NCBI GenBank assembly: GCA_032622095.1
Contig: CP136061.1
Coordinates: forward strand, 37,143,797 to 37,207,796
Source of the DNA: Siphonodentalium dalli
Taxonomy: Eukaryota; Mollusca; Scaphopoda; Gadilida; Siphonodentaliidae
Reading direction: 5' to 3'
Length of the DNA: 64,000 nt
A model generated the notes under the pieces. That model saw only the letters and a program-made list of their open reading frames with translations, ran no database searches and was not told the origin of the DNA. Positions 48,401 through 61,951 of this stretch are shown in pieces. Position 1 is the stretch's first letter, and each line of letters opens with the position of its first letter. Made by a program: the position numbers and the translations under genes.

Positions 48401-51400
48401 AACGGGGTGGCTGCCGATTCATGGAAGTTACATTGTTAGCTAGTTGACAGGGATGTGGCTCGATTCATGACATGATATAACGGGGTGGCTGCCGATTCAT
48501 GGAAGTTACATTGTTGGCTAGTTGACAGGGATGTGGCTCGATTCATGACATGATATAACGGGGTGGCTGCCGTTTCATTGAAGTTACCTTGTTGGCTAGT
48601 TGACAGGGATGTGGCTCGATTCATGACATGATATAACGAGGTGGCTGCCGTTTCCTGTAAGTTACATTGTTGGCTAGTTGACAGGGATGTGGCTCGATTC
48701 ATGACATGATATAACGGGGTGGCTGCCGTTTCATGGAAGTTACCTTGTTGGCTAGTTGACAGGGATGTGGCTCGATTCATGACATGATATAACGGGGTGG
48801 CTGCCGATTCATGGAAGTTACATTGTTGGCTAGTTGACAGGGATGTGGCTCGATTCATGACATGATATAACGGGGTGGCTGCCGATTCATGGAAGTTACC
48901 TTGTTGGCTAGTTGACAGGGATGTGGCTCGATTCATGACATGATATAACGGGGTGGCTGCCGTTTCATGGAAGTTACATTGTTGGCTAGTTGACAGGGAT
49001 GTGGCTCGATTCATGACATGATATAACGGGGTGGCTGCCGATTCATGGAAGTTACATTGTTGGCTAGTTGACAGGGATGTGGCTCGATTCATGACATGAT
49101 ATAACGAGGTGGCTGCCGTTTCCTGTAAGTTACATTTCTGGCTAGTTGACAGGGATGTGGCTCGATTCATGACATGATATAACGGGGTGGCTGCCGTTTC
49201 CTGTAAGTTACATTGTTGGCTAGTTGACAGGGATGTGGCTCGATTCATGACATGATATAACGAGGTGGCTGCCGTTTCCTGTAAGTTACATTGTTGGCTA
49301 GTTGACAGGGATGTGGCTCGATTCATGACATGATATAACGGGGTGGCTGCCGTTTCCTGTAAGTTACCTTGTTGGCTAGTTGACAGGGATGTGGCTCGAT
49401 TCATGACATGATATAACGGGGTGGCTGCCGATTCATGGAAGTTACATTGTTGGCTAGTTGACAGGGATGTGGCTCGATTCATGACATGATATAACGGGGT
49501 AGCTGCCGTTTCCTGTAAGTTACCTTGTTGGCTAGTTGACAGGGATGTGGCTCGATTCATGACATGATATAACGGGGTGGCTGCCGATTCATGGAAGTTA
49601 CCTTGTTGGCTAGTTGACAGGGATGTGGCTCGATTCATGACATGATATAACGGGGTGGCTGCCGATTCCTGTAAGTTACCTTGTTAGCTAGTTGACAGGG
49701 ATGTGGCTCGATTCATGACATGATATAACGGGGTGGCTGCCGATTCATGGAAGTTACATTGTTGGCTAGTTGACAGGGATGTGGCTCGATTCATGACATG
49801 ATATAACGGGGTGGCTGCCGTTTCGTGGAAGTTACCTTGTTGGCTAGTTGACAGGGATGTGGCTCGATTCATGACATGATATAACGGGGTGGCTGCCGTT
49901 TCCTGTAAGTTACCTTGTTGGCTAGTTGACAGGGATGTGGCTCGATTCATGACATGATATAACGGGGTGGCTGCCGTTTCCTGTAAGTTACCTTGTTGGC
50001 TAGTTGACAGGGATGTGGCTCGATTCATGACATGATATAACGGGGTGGCTGCCGTTTCCTGTAAGTTACATTGTTGGCTAGTTGACAGGGATCTGGCTTG
50101 ATTCATGACATGATATAACGGGGCGGCTGCCGTTTCATGGAAGTTACCTTGTTGGCTAGTTGACAGGGATCTGGCTTGATTCATGACATGATATAACGGG
50201 GTGGCTGCCGTTTCCTGTAAGTTACCTTGTTGGCTAGTTGACAGGGATGTGGCTCGATTCATGACATGATATAACGGGGTGGCTGCCGTTTCCTGTAAGT
50301 TACCTTGTTGGCTAGTTGACAGGGATGTGGCTCGATTCATGACATGATATAACGGGGTGGCTGCCGTTTCCTGTAAGTTACCTTGTTGGCTAGTTGACAG
50401 GGATGTGGCTCGATTCATGACATGATATAACGGGGTGGCTGCCGTTTCCTGTAAGTTACCTTGTTGGCTAGTTGACAGGGATGTGGCTCGATTCATGACA
50501 TGATATAACGGGGTGGCTGCCGTTTCCTGTAAGTTACCTTGTTGGCTAGTTGACAGGGATGTGGCTCGATTCATGACATGATATAACGAGGTGGCTGCCG
50601 TTTCCTGTAAGTTACCTTGTTGGCTAGTTGACAGGGATGTGGCTCGATTCATGACATGATATAACGGGGTGGCTGCCGTTTCCTGTAAGTTACCTTGTTG
50701 GCTAGTTGACAGGGATGTGGCTCGATTCATGACATGATATAACGGGGTGGCTGCCGTTTCCTGTAAGTTACCTTGTTGGCTAGTTGACAGGGATGTGGCT
50801 CGATTCATGACATGATATAACGGGGTGGCTGTCGATTCCTGTAAGTTACCTTGTTGGCTAGTTGACAGGGATGTGGCTCGATTCATGACATGATATAACG
50901 GGGTGGCTGCCGTTTCCTGTAAGTTACCTTGTTGGCTAGTCGACAGGGATGTGGCTCGATTCATGACATGATATAACGGGGTGGCTGTCGATTCCTGTAA
51001 GTTACCTTGTTGGCTAGTTGACAGGGATGTGGCTCGATTCATGACATGATATAACGGGGTGGCTGCCGATTCCTGTAAGTTACCTTGTTGGCTAGTTGAC
51101 AGGGATGTGGCTCGATTCATGACATGATATAACGGGGTGGCTGCCGATTCCTGTAAGTTACCTTGTTGGCTAGTCGACAGGGATGTGGCTCGATTCATGA
51201 CATGATATAACGGGGTGGCTGTCGATTCCTGTAAGTTACCTTGTTGGCTAGTCGACAGGGATGTGGCTCGATTCATGACATGATATAACGGGGTGGCTGT
51301 CGATTCCTGTAAGTTACCTTGTTGGCTAGTTGACAGGGATGTGGCTCGATTCATGACATGATATAACGGGGTGGCTGCCGATTCCTGTAAGTTACCTTGT

Positions 51401-54400
51401 TGGCTAGTTGACAGGGATGTGGCTCGATTCATGACATGATATAACGGGGTGGCTGCCGATTCCTGTAAGTTACCTTGTTGGCTAGTTGACAGGGATGTGG
51501 CTCGATTCATGACATGATATAACGGGGTGGCTGCCGTTTCATGGAAGTTACCTTGTTGGCTAGTTGACAGGGATGTGGCTCGATTCATGACATGATATAA
51601 CGGGGTGGCTGCCGATTCCTGTAAGTTACCTTGTTGGCTAGTCGACAGGGATGTGGCTCGATTCATGACATGATATAACGGGGTGGCTGCCGATTCCTGT
51701 AAGTTACCTTGTTGGCTAGTCGACAGGGATGTGGCTCGATTCATGACATGATATAACGGGCGGCTGCCGATTCCTGTAAGTTACCTTGTTGGCTAGTTGA
51801 CAGGGATGTGGCTCTATTCATGACATGATATAACGGGGTGGCTGCCGATTCCTGTAAGTTACCTTGTTGGCTAGTCGACAGGGATGTGGCTCGATTCATG
51901 ACATGATATAACGGGGTGGCTGCCGATTCCTGTAAGTTACCTTGTTGGCTAGTTGACAGGGATGTGGCTCGATTCATGACATGATATAACGGGGTGGCTG
52001 CCGTTTCATGGAAGTTACCTTGTTGGCTAGTTGACAGGGATGTGGCTCGATTCATGACATGATATAACGGGGTGGCTGCCGATTCCTGTAAGTTACCTTG
52101 TTGGCTAGTTGACAGGGATGTGGCTCGATTCATGACATGATATAACGGGGTGGCTGCCGTTTCATGGAAGTTACCTTGTTGGCTAGTTGACAGGGATGTG
52201 GCTCGATTCATGACATGATATAACGGGGTGGCTGCCGATTCCTGTAAGTTACCTTGTTGGCTAGTTGACAGGGACGTGGCTCGATTCATGACATGATATA
52301 ACGGGGTGGCTGCCGTTTCATGGAAGTTACCTTGTTGGCTAGTTGACAGGGATGTGGCTCGATTCATGACATGATATAACGGGGTGGCTGCCGATTCCTG
52401 TAAGTTACCTTGTTGGCTAGTTGACAGGGATGTGGCTCGATTCATGACATGATATAACGGGGTGGCTGCCGTTTCCTGTAAGTTACCTTGTTGGCTAGTT
52501 GACAGGGATGTGGCTCGATTCATGACATGATATAACGGGGTGGCTGTCGTTTCCTGTAAGTTACCTTGTTGGCTAGTTGACAGGGATGTGGCTCGATTCA
52601 TGACATGATATAACGAGGTGGCTGCCGTTTCCTGTAAGTTACCTTGTTGGCTAGTTGACAGGGATGTGGCTCGATTCATGACATGATATAACGGGGTGGC
52701 TGCCGTTTCCTGTAAGTTACCTTGTTGGCTAGTTGACAGGGATGTGGCTCGATTCATGACATGATATTACGGGGTGGCTGCCGTTTCCTGTAAGTTACCT
52801 TGTTGGCTAGTTGACAGGGATGTGGCTCGATTCATGACATGATATAACGGGGTGGCTGCCGTTTCCTGTAAGTTACCTTGTTGGCTAGTTGACAGGGATG
52901 TGGCTCGATTCATGACATGATATAACGGGGTGGCTGCCGTTTCCTGTAAGTTACCTTGTTTGCTAGTTGACAGGGATGTGGCTCGATTCATGACATGATA
53001 TAACGGGGTGGCTGCCGTTTCATGGAAGTTACTTTGTTGGCTAGTTGACAGGGATGTGGCTCGATTCATGACATGATATAACGGGGTGGCTGCCGTTTCC
53101 TGTAAGTTACCTTGTTGGCTAGTTGACAGGGATGAGGCTCGATTCATGACATGATATAACGGGGTGGCTGCCGTTTCCTGTAAGTTACCTTGTTGGCTAG
53201 TTGACAGGGATGTGGCTCGATTCATGACATGATATAACGGGGTGGTTGCCGTTTCCGGTAAGTTACCTTGTTGGCTAGTTGACAGGGATGTGGCTCGATT
53301 CATGACATGATATAACGGGGTGGCTGCCGTTTCATGGAAGTTACATTGTTGGCTAGTTGACAGGGATGTGGCTCGATTCATGACATGATATAACGGGGTG
53401 GCTGCCGTTTCCTGTAAGTTACATTGTTGGCTAGTTGACAGGGACGTGGCTCGATTCATGACATGATATAACGGGGTGGCTGCCGTTTCCTGTAAGTTAC
53501 CTTGTTGGCTAGTTGACAGGGATGTGGCTCGATTCATGACATGATATAACGAGGTGGCTGCCGTTTCCTGTAAGTTACCTTGTTGGCTAGTTGACAGGGA
53601 TGTGGCTCGATTCATGACATGATATAACGGGGTGGCTGCCGTTTCCTGTAAGTTACCTTGTTGGCTAGTTGACAGGGATGTGGCTCGATTCATGACATGA
53701 TATTACGGGGTGGTTGCCGTTTCCGGTAAGTTACCTTGTCGGCTAGTTGACAGGGATGTGGCTCGATTCATGACATGATATAACGGGGTGGCTGCCGTTT
53801 CATGGAAGTTACCTTGTTGGCTAGTTGACAGGGATGTGGCTCGATTCATGACATGATATAACGGGGTGGCTGCCGTTTCCTGTAAGTTACCTTGTTGGCT
53901 AGTTGACAGGGATGTGGCTCGATTCATGACATGATATAACGGGGTGACTGCCGTTTCCTGTAAGTTACCTTGTTGGCTAGTTCACAGGGATGTGGCTCGA
54001 TTCATGACATGATATAACGGGGTGACTGCCGTTTCCTGTAAGTTACCTTGTTGGCTAGTTGACAGGGACGTGGCTCGATTCATGACATGATATAACGGGG
54101 TGGCTGCCGTTTCCTGGAAGTTACCTTGTTGGCTAGTTGACAGGGATGTGGCTCGATTCATGACATGATATAACGGGTGGCTGCCGTTTCCTGTAAGTTA
54201 CCTTGTTGGCTAGTTGACAGGGATGTGGCTCGATTCATGACATGATATAACGGGGTGACTGCCGTTTCCTGTAAGTTACCTTGTTGGCTAGTTGACAGGG
54301 ATGTGGCTCGATTCATGACATGATATAACGGGGTGGCTGCCGTTTCCTGTAAGTTACCTTGTTGGCTAGTTGACAGGGATGAGGCTCGATTCATGACATG

Positions 54401-55235
54401 ATATAACGGGGTGACTGCCGTTTCCTGTAAGTTACCTTGTTGGCTAGTTGACAGGGACGTGGCTCGATTCATGACATGATATAACGGGGTGGCTGCCGTT
54501 TCCTGTAAGTTACCTTGTTGGCTAGTTGACAGGGATGTGGCTCGATTCATGACATGATATTACGAGGTGGCTGCCGTTTCCTGTAAGTTACCTTGTTGGC
54601 TAGTTGACAGGGATGTGGCTCGATTCATGACATGATATAACGGGGTGGCTGCCGTTTCCTGTAAGTTACCTTGTTGGCTAGTTGACAGGGACGTGGCTCG
54701 ATTCATGACATGATATAACGGGGTGGCTGCCGTTTCCTGTAAGTTACCTTGTTGGCTAGTTGACAGGGATGTGGCTCGATTCATGACATGATATAACGGG
54801 GTGGCTGCCGTTTCCTGTAAGTTACCTTGTTGGCTAGTTGACAGGGACGTGGCTCGATTCATGACATGATATAACGGGGTGGCTGCCGTTTCCTGTAAGT
54901 TACCTTGTTGGCTAGTTGACAGGGATGTGGCTCTATTCATGGCATGATATAACGGGGTGGCTGCCGTTTCCTGTAAGTTACCTTGTTGGCTAGTTGACAG
55001 GGATGTGGCTCGATTCATGACATGATATAACGGGGTGGCTGCCGTTTCATGGAAGTTACTTTGTTGGCTAGTTGACAGGGATGTGGCTCGATTCATGACA
55101 TGATATAACGGGGTGGCTGCCGTTTCCTGTAAGTTACCTTGTTGGCTAGTTGACAGGGATCTGGCTCGATTCATGACATGATATAACGGGGTGGCTGCCG
55201 TTTCATGGAAGTTACCTTGTTAGCTAGTTGACAGG

Positions 55236-57809
55236 GATGTGGCTCGATTCATGACATGATATAACGGGGTGGCTGCCGTTTCCTGTAAGTTACCTTGTTG
55301 GCTAGTTGACAGGGATGTGGCTCTATTCATGACATGATATAACGGGGTGGCTGCCGTTTCCTGTAAGTTACCTTGTTGGCTAGTTGACAGGGATGTGGCT
55401 CGATACATGACATGATATAACGGGGTGGCTGCCGTTTCCTGTAAGTTACCTTGTTGGCTAGTTGACAGGGATGTGGCTCGATTCATGACATGATATAACG
55501 GGGTGGCTGCCGTTTCCTGTAAGTTACCTTGTTGGCTAGTTGACAGGGATGTGGCTCGATTCATGACATGATATAACGGGGTGGCTGCCGTTTCCTGTAA
55601 GTTACCTTGTTGGCTAGTTGACAGGGATGTGGCTCGATTCATGACATGATATAACGGGGTGGCTGCCGTTTCCTGTAAGTTACCTTGTTGGCTAGTTGAC
55701 AGGGATGTGGCTCGATTCATGACATGATATAACGGGGTGGCTGCCGTTTCCTGTAAGTTACCTTGTTGGCTAGTTGACAGGGATGTGGCTCGATTCATGA
55801 CATGATATAACGGGGTGGCTGCCGTTTCCTGTAAGTTACCTTGTTAGCTAGTTGACAGGGATGTGGCTCGATTCATGACATGATATAACGGGGTGGCTGT
55901 CGTTTCCTGTAAGTTACCTTGTTGGCTAGTTGACAGGGATGTGGCTCGATTCATGACATGATATAACGGGGTGGCTGCCGTTTCCTGTAAGTTACCTTGT
56001 TGGCTAGTTGACAGGGATGTGGCTCGATTCATGACATGATATAACGGGGCGGCTGCCGATTCATGGAAGTTACATTGTTGGCTAGTTGACAGGGATGTGG
56101 CTCGATTAATGACATGATATAACGGGGCGGCTGTCGATTCCTGTAAGTTACCTTGTTGGCTAGTTGACAGGGATGTGGCTCGATTCATGACATGATATAA
56201 CGGGGTGGCTGCCGTTTCCTGTAAGTTACCTTGTTGGCTAGTTGACAGGGATGTGGCTCTATTCATGACATGATATAACGGGGTGACTGTCGTTTCCTGT
56301 AAGTTACCTTGTTGGCTAGTTGACAGGGATGTGGCTCGATTCATGACATGATATAACGGGGCGGCTGCCGATTCATGGAAGTTACATTGTTGGCTAGTTG
56401 ACAGGGATGTGGCTCGATTAATGACATGATATAACGGGGCGGCTGTCGATTCCTGTAAGTTACCTTGTTGGCTAGTTGACAGGGATGTGGCTCGATTCAT
56501 GACATGATATAACGGGGTGGCTGCCGTTTCCTGTAAGTTACCTTGTTGGCTAGTTGACAGGGATGTGGCTCGATTCATGACATGATATAACGGGGTGGCT
56601 GCCGTTTCCTGTAAGTTACCTTGTTGGCTAGTTGACAGGGATGTGGCTCGATTCATGACATGATATAACGGGGTGGCTGTCGTTTCCTGTAAGTTACCTT
56701 GTTGGCTAGTTGACAGGGATGTGGCTCGATTCATGACATGATATAACGAGGTGGCTGCCGTTTCCTGTAAGTTACCTTGTTGGCTAGTTGACAGGGATGT
56801 GGCTCGATTCATGACATGATATAACGGGGTGGCTGCCGTTTCCTGTAAGTTACCTTGTTGGCTAGTTGACAGGGATGTGGCTCGATTCATGACATGATAT
56901 AACGGGGTGGCTGCCGTTTCCTGTAAGTTACCTTGTTGGCTAGTTGACAGGGATGTGGCTCGATTCATGACATGATATAACGGGGTGGCTGTCGATTCCT
57001 GTAAGTTACCTTGTTGGCTAGTTGACAGGGATGTGGCTCGATTCATGACATGATATAACGGGGTGGCTGCCGTTTCCTGTAAGTTACCTTGTTGGCTAGT
57101 CGACAGGGATGTGGCTCGATTCATGACATGATATAACGGGGTGGCTGTCGATTCCTGTAAGTTACCTTGTTGGCTAGTTGACAGGGATGTGGCTCGATTC
57201 ATGACATGATATAACGGGGTGGCTGCCGATTCCTGTAAGTTACCTTGTTGGCTAGTTGACAGGGATGTGGCTCGATTCATGACATGATATAACGGGGTGG
57301 CTGCCGATTCCTGTAAGTTACCTTGTTGGCTAGTCGACAGGGATGTGGCTCGATTCATGACATGATATAACGGGGTGGCTGTCGATTCCTGTAAGTTACC
57401 TTGTTGGCTAGTTGACAGGGATGTGGCTCGATTCATGACATGATATAACGGGGTGGCTGCCGATTCCTGTAAGTTACCTTGTTGGCTAGTTGACAGGGAT
57501 GTGGCTCGATTCATGACATGATATAACGGGGTGGCTGCCGATTCCTGTAAGTTACCTTGTTGGCTAGTCGACAGGGATGTGGCTCGATTCATGACATGAT
57601 ATAACGGGGTGGCTGTCGATTCCTGTAAGTTACCTTGTTGGCTAGTCGACAGGGATGTGGCTCGATTCATGACATGATATAACGGGGTGGCTGTCGATTC
57701 CTGTAAGTTACCTTGTTGGCTAGTTGACAGGGATGTGGCTCGATTCATGACATGATATAACGGGGTGGCTGCCGATTCCTGTAAGTTACCTTGTTGGCTA
57801 ATTGACAGG
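55236..57809. repeat. Higher-order unit, 33 monomers (2,574 bp), copy 1
   Basis: Diagnostic variants recur exactly 2,574 bp later: CTCTATTCAT at 55321 and 57895; CGATACATGA at 55401 and 57975; the stop-forming TTAGCTAG near 55845 and 58419; GGGGCGGCTGCCGATTC near 56045 and 58619; and GCTAATTGAC near 57798 and 60372. Outside these limits the variant order no longer matches. Confidence 0.85.
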
Positions 57810-60383
57810 GATGTGGCTCGATTCATGACATGATATAACGGGGTGGCTGCCGTTTCCTGTAAGTTACCTTGTTGGCTAGTTGACAGGGATGTGGCTCTAT
57901 TCATGACATGATATAACGGGGTGGCTGCCGTTTCCTGTAAGTTACCTTGTTGGCTAGTTGACAGGGATGTGGCTCGATACATGACATGATATAACGGGGT
58001 GGCTGCCGTTTCCTGTAAGTTACCTTGTTGGCTAGTTGACAGGGATGTGGCTCGATTCATGACATGATATAACGGGGTGGCTGCCGTTTCCTGTAAGTTA
58101 CCTTGTTGGCTAGTTGACAGGGATGTGGCTCGATTCATGACATGATATAACGGGGTGGCTGCCGTTTCCTGTAAGTTACCTTGTTGGCTAGTTGACAGGG
58201 ATGTGGCTCGATTCATGACATGATATAACGGGGTGGCTGCCGTTTCCTGTAAGTTACCTTGTTGGCTAGTTGACAGGGATGTGGCTCGATTCATGACATG
58301 ATATAACGGGGTGGCTGCCGTTTCCTGTAAGTTACCTTGTTGGCTAGTTGACAGGGATGTGGCTCGATTCATGACATGATATAACGGGGTGGCTGCCGTT
58401 TCCTGTAAGTTACCTTGTTAGCTAGTTGACAGGGATGTGGCTCGATTCATGACATGATATAACGGGGTGGCTGCCGTTTCCTGTAAGTTACCTTGTTGGC
58501 TAGTTGACAGGGATGTGGCTCGATTCATGACATGATATAACGGGGTGGCTGCCGTTTCCTGTAAGTTACCTTGTTGGCTAGTTGACAGGGATGTGGCTCG
58601 ATTCATGACATGATATAACGGGGCGGCTGCCGATTCATGGAAGTTACATTGTTGGCTAGTTGACAGGGATGTGGCTCGATTAATGACATGATATAACGGG
58701 GCGGCTGTCGATTCCTGTAAGTTACCTTGTTGGCTAGTTGACAGGGATGTGGCTCGATTCATGACATGATATAACGGGGTGGCTGCCGTTTCCTGTAAGT
58801 TACCTTGTTGGCTAGTTGACAGGGATGTGGCTCTATTCATGACATGATATAACGGGGTGACTGTCGTTTCCTGTAAGTTACCTTGTTGGCTAGTTGACAG
58901 GGATGTGGCTCGATTCATGACATGATATAACGGGGCGGCTGCCGATTCATGGAAGTTACATTGTTGGCTAGTTGACAGGGATGTGGCTCGATTAATGACA
59001 TGATATAACGGGGCGGCTGTCGATTCCTGTAAGTTACCTTGTTGGCTAGTTGACAGGGATGTGGCTCGATTCATGACATGATATAACGGGGTGGCTGCCG
59101 TTTCCTGTAAGTTACCTTGTTGGCTAGTTGACAGGGATGTGGCTCGATTCATGACATGATATAACGGGGTGGCTGCCGTTTCCTGTAAGTTACCTTGTTG
59201 GCTAGTTGACAGGGATGTGGCTCGATTCATGACATGATATAACGGGGTGGCTGTCGTTTCCTGTAAGTTACCTTGTTGGCTAGTTGACAGGGATGTGGCT
59301 CGATTCATGACATGATATAACGAGGTGGCTGCCGTTTCCTGTAAGTTACCTTGTTGGCTAGTTGACAGGGATGTGGCTCGATTCATGACATGATATAACG
59401 GGGTGGCTGCCGTTTCCTGTAAGTTACCTTGTTGGCTAGTTGACAGGGATGTGGCTCGATTCATGACATGATATAACGGGGTGGCTGCCGTTTCCTGTAA
59501 GTTACCTTGTTGGCTAGTTGACAGGGATGTGGCTCGATTCATGACATGATATAACGGGGTGGCTGTCGATTCCTGTAAGTTACCTTGTTGGCTAGTTGAC
59601 AGGGATGTGGCTCGATTCATGACATGATATAACGGGGTGGCTGCCGTTTCCTGTAAGTTACCTTGTTGGCTAGTCGACAGGGATGTGGCTCGATTCATGA
59701 CATGATATAACGGGGTGGCTGTCGATTCCTGTAAGTTACCTTGTTGGCTAGTTGACAGGGATGTGGCTCGATTCATGACATGATATAACGGGGTGGCTGC
59801 CGATTCCTGTAAGTTACCTTGTTGGCTAGTTGACAGGGATGTGGCTCGATTCATGACATGATATAACGGGGTGGCTGCCGATTCCTGTAAGTTACCTTGT
59901 TGGCTAGTCGACAGGGATGTGGCTCGATTCATGACATGATATAACGGGGTGGCTGTCGATTCCTGTAAGTTACCTTGTTGGCTAGTTGACAGGGATGTGG
60001 CTCGATTCATGACATGATATAACGGGGTGGCTGCCGATTCCTGTAAGTTACCTTGTTGGCTAGTTGACAGGGATGTGGCTCGATTCATGACATGATATAA
60101 CGGGGTGGCTGCCGATTCCTGTAAGTTACCTTGTTGGCTAGTCGACAGGGATGTGGCTCGATTCATGACATGATATAACGGGGTGGCTGTCGATTCCTGT
60201 AAGTTACCTTGTTGGCTAGTCGACAGGGATGTGGCTCGATTCATGACATGATATAACGGGGTGGCTGTCGATTCCTGTAAGTTACCTTGTTGGCTAGTTG
60301 ACAGGGATGTGGCTCGATTCATGACATGATATAACGGGGTGGCTGCCGATTCCTGTAAGTTACCTTGTTGGCTAATTGACAGG
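57810..60383. repeat. Higher-order unit, 33 monomers (2,574 bp), copy 2
   Basis: Tandem partner of the previous block with the same order of variants. It ends at the GCTAATTGAC monomer near 60372; from about 60425 the variants differ from the start of copy 2. Confidence 0.85.
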
Positions 60384-61951
60384 GATGTGGCTCGATTCAT
60401 GACATGATATAACGGGGTGGCTGCCGATTCCTGTAAGTTACCTTGTTGGCTAGTTGACAGGGATGTGGCTCGATTCATGACATGATATAACGGGGTGGCT
60501 GCCGTTTCCTGTAAGTTACCTTGTTGGCTAGTTGACAGGGATGTGGCTCGATTCATGACATGATATAACGGGGTGGCTGCCGATTCCTGTAAGTTACCTT
60601 GTTGGCTAGTCGACAGGGATGTGGCTCGATTCATGACATGATATAACGAGGTGGCTGCCGTTTCCTGTAAGTTACCTTGTTGGCTAGTTGACAGGGATGT
60701 GGCTCGATTCATGACATGATATAACGGGCGGCTGCCGATTCCTGTAAGTTACCTTGTTGGCTAGTTGACAGGGATGTGGCTCTATTCATGACATGATATA
60801 ACGGGGTGGCTGCCGATTCCTGTAAGTTACCTTGTTGGCTAGTCGACAGGGATGTGGCTCGATTCATGACATGATATAACGGGGTGGCTGCCGATTCCTG
60901 TAAGTTACCTTGTTGGCTAGTTGACAGGGATGTGGCTCGATTCATGACATGATATAACGGGGTGGCTGTCGTTTCCTGTAAGTTACCTTGTTGGCTAGTT
61001 GACAGGGATGTGGCTCGATTCATGACATGATATAACGAGGTGGCTGCCGTTTCCTGTAAGTTACCTTGTTGGCTAGTTGACAGGGATGTGGCTCGATTCA
61101 TGACATGATATAACGGGGTGGCTGCCGTTTCCTGTAAGTTACCTTGTTGGCTAGTTGACAGGGATGTGGCTCGATTCATGACATGAAATAACGGGGTGGC
61201 TGCCGTTTCCTGTAAGTTACCTTGTTGGCTAGTTGACAGGGATGTGGCTCGATTCATGACATGATATAACGGGGTGGCTGCCGTTTCCTGTAAGTTACCT
61301 TGTTGGCTAGTTGACAGGGATGTGGCTCGATTCATGACATGATATAACGGGGTGGCTGCCGTTTCCTGTAAGTTACCTTGTTGGCTAGTTGACAGGGATG
61401 TGGCTCGATTCATGACATGATATAACGGGGTGGCTGCCGTTTCCTGTAAGTTACCTTGTTGGCTAGTTGACAGGGATGTGGCTCGATTCATGACATGATA
61501 TAACGGGGTGGCTGCCGTTTCCTGTAAGTTACATTGTTGGCTAGTTGACAGGGATGTGGCTCGATTCATGACATGATATTACGGGGTGGCTGCCGTTTCC
61601 TGTAAGTTACCTTGTTAGCTAGTTGACAGGGATGTGGCTCGATTCATGACATGATATAACGGGGTGGCTGCCGTTTCCTGTAAGTTACCTTGTTGGCTAG
61701 TTGACAGGGATGTGGCTCGATTCATGACATGATATAACGGGGTGGCTGCCGTTTCATGGAAGTTACCTTGTTAGCTAGTTGACAGGGATGTGGCTCGATT
61801 CATGACATGATATAACGGGGTGGCTGCCGTTTCCTGTAAGTTACCTTGTTGGCTAGTTGACAGGGATGTGGCTCGATTCATGACATGATATAACGGGGTG
61901 GCTGTCGATTCATGGAAGTTACCTTGTTGGCTAGTTGACAGGGATGTGGCT

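Larger units (their letters stand above)
45499..61951. repeat. 78-bp satellite array, 211 monomers
   Basis: The monomer begins ATTCATGACATGATATAACG, continues through GTGGCTGCCGTTTCCTGTAA and GTTACCTTGTTGGCTAGTTG, and ends ACAGGGATGTGGCTCG. The first start is at 45499 and the last at 61876. That distance of 16,377 bp equals 210 x 78 minus 3, and exactly three 1-bp deletions are visible (near 51757, 54173 and 60727). Only one of six frames lacks stops (minus strand, 26-residue period, e.g. MNRATSLSTSQQGNLQ). It is broken by about 15 stops (TTA to TAA in the Leu codon, CAA to TAA in a Gln codon) and the three deletions, leaving runs of up to 842 codons. Recurrent variants are mostly non-synonymous, so I read it as satellite DNA rather than a protein gene. 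Confidence 0.93.

Noticed and set aside
45427-61569. Many long minus-strand ORFs (up to 842 codons) as separate genes
   Set aside because: They are segments of one 78-bp satellite frame separated by recurrent stop variants and 1-bp deletions. Start codons come from the repeat itself and variants are mostly non-synonymous.
45499-61951. CRISPR-like array
   Set aside because: Monomers are contiguous with no unique spacers, and the window is eukaryotic.
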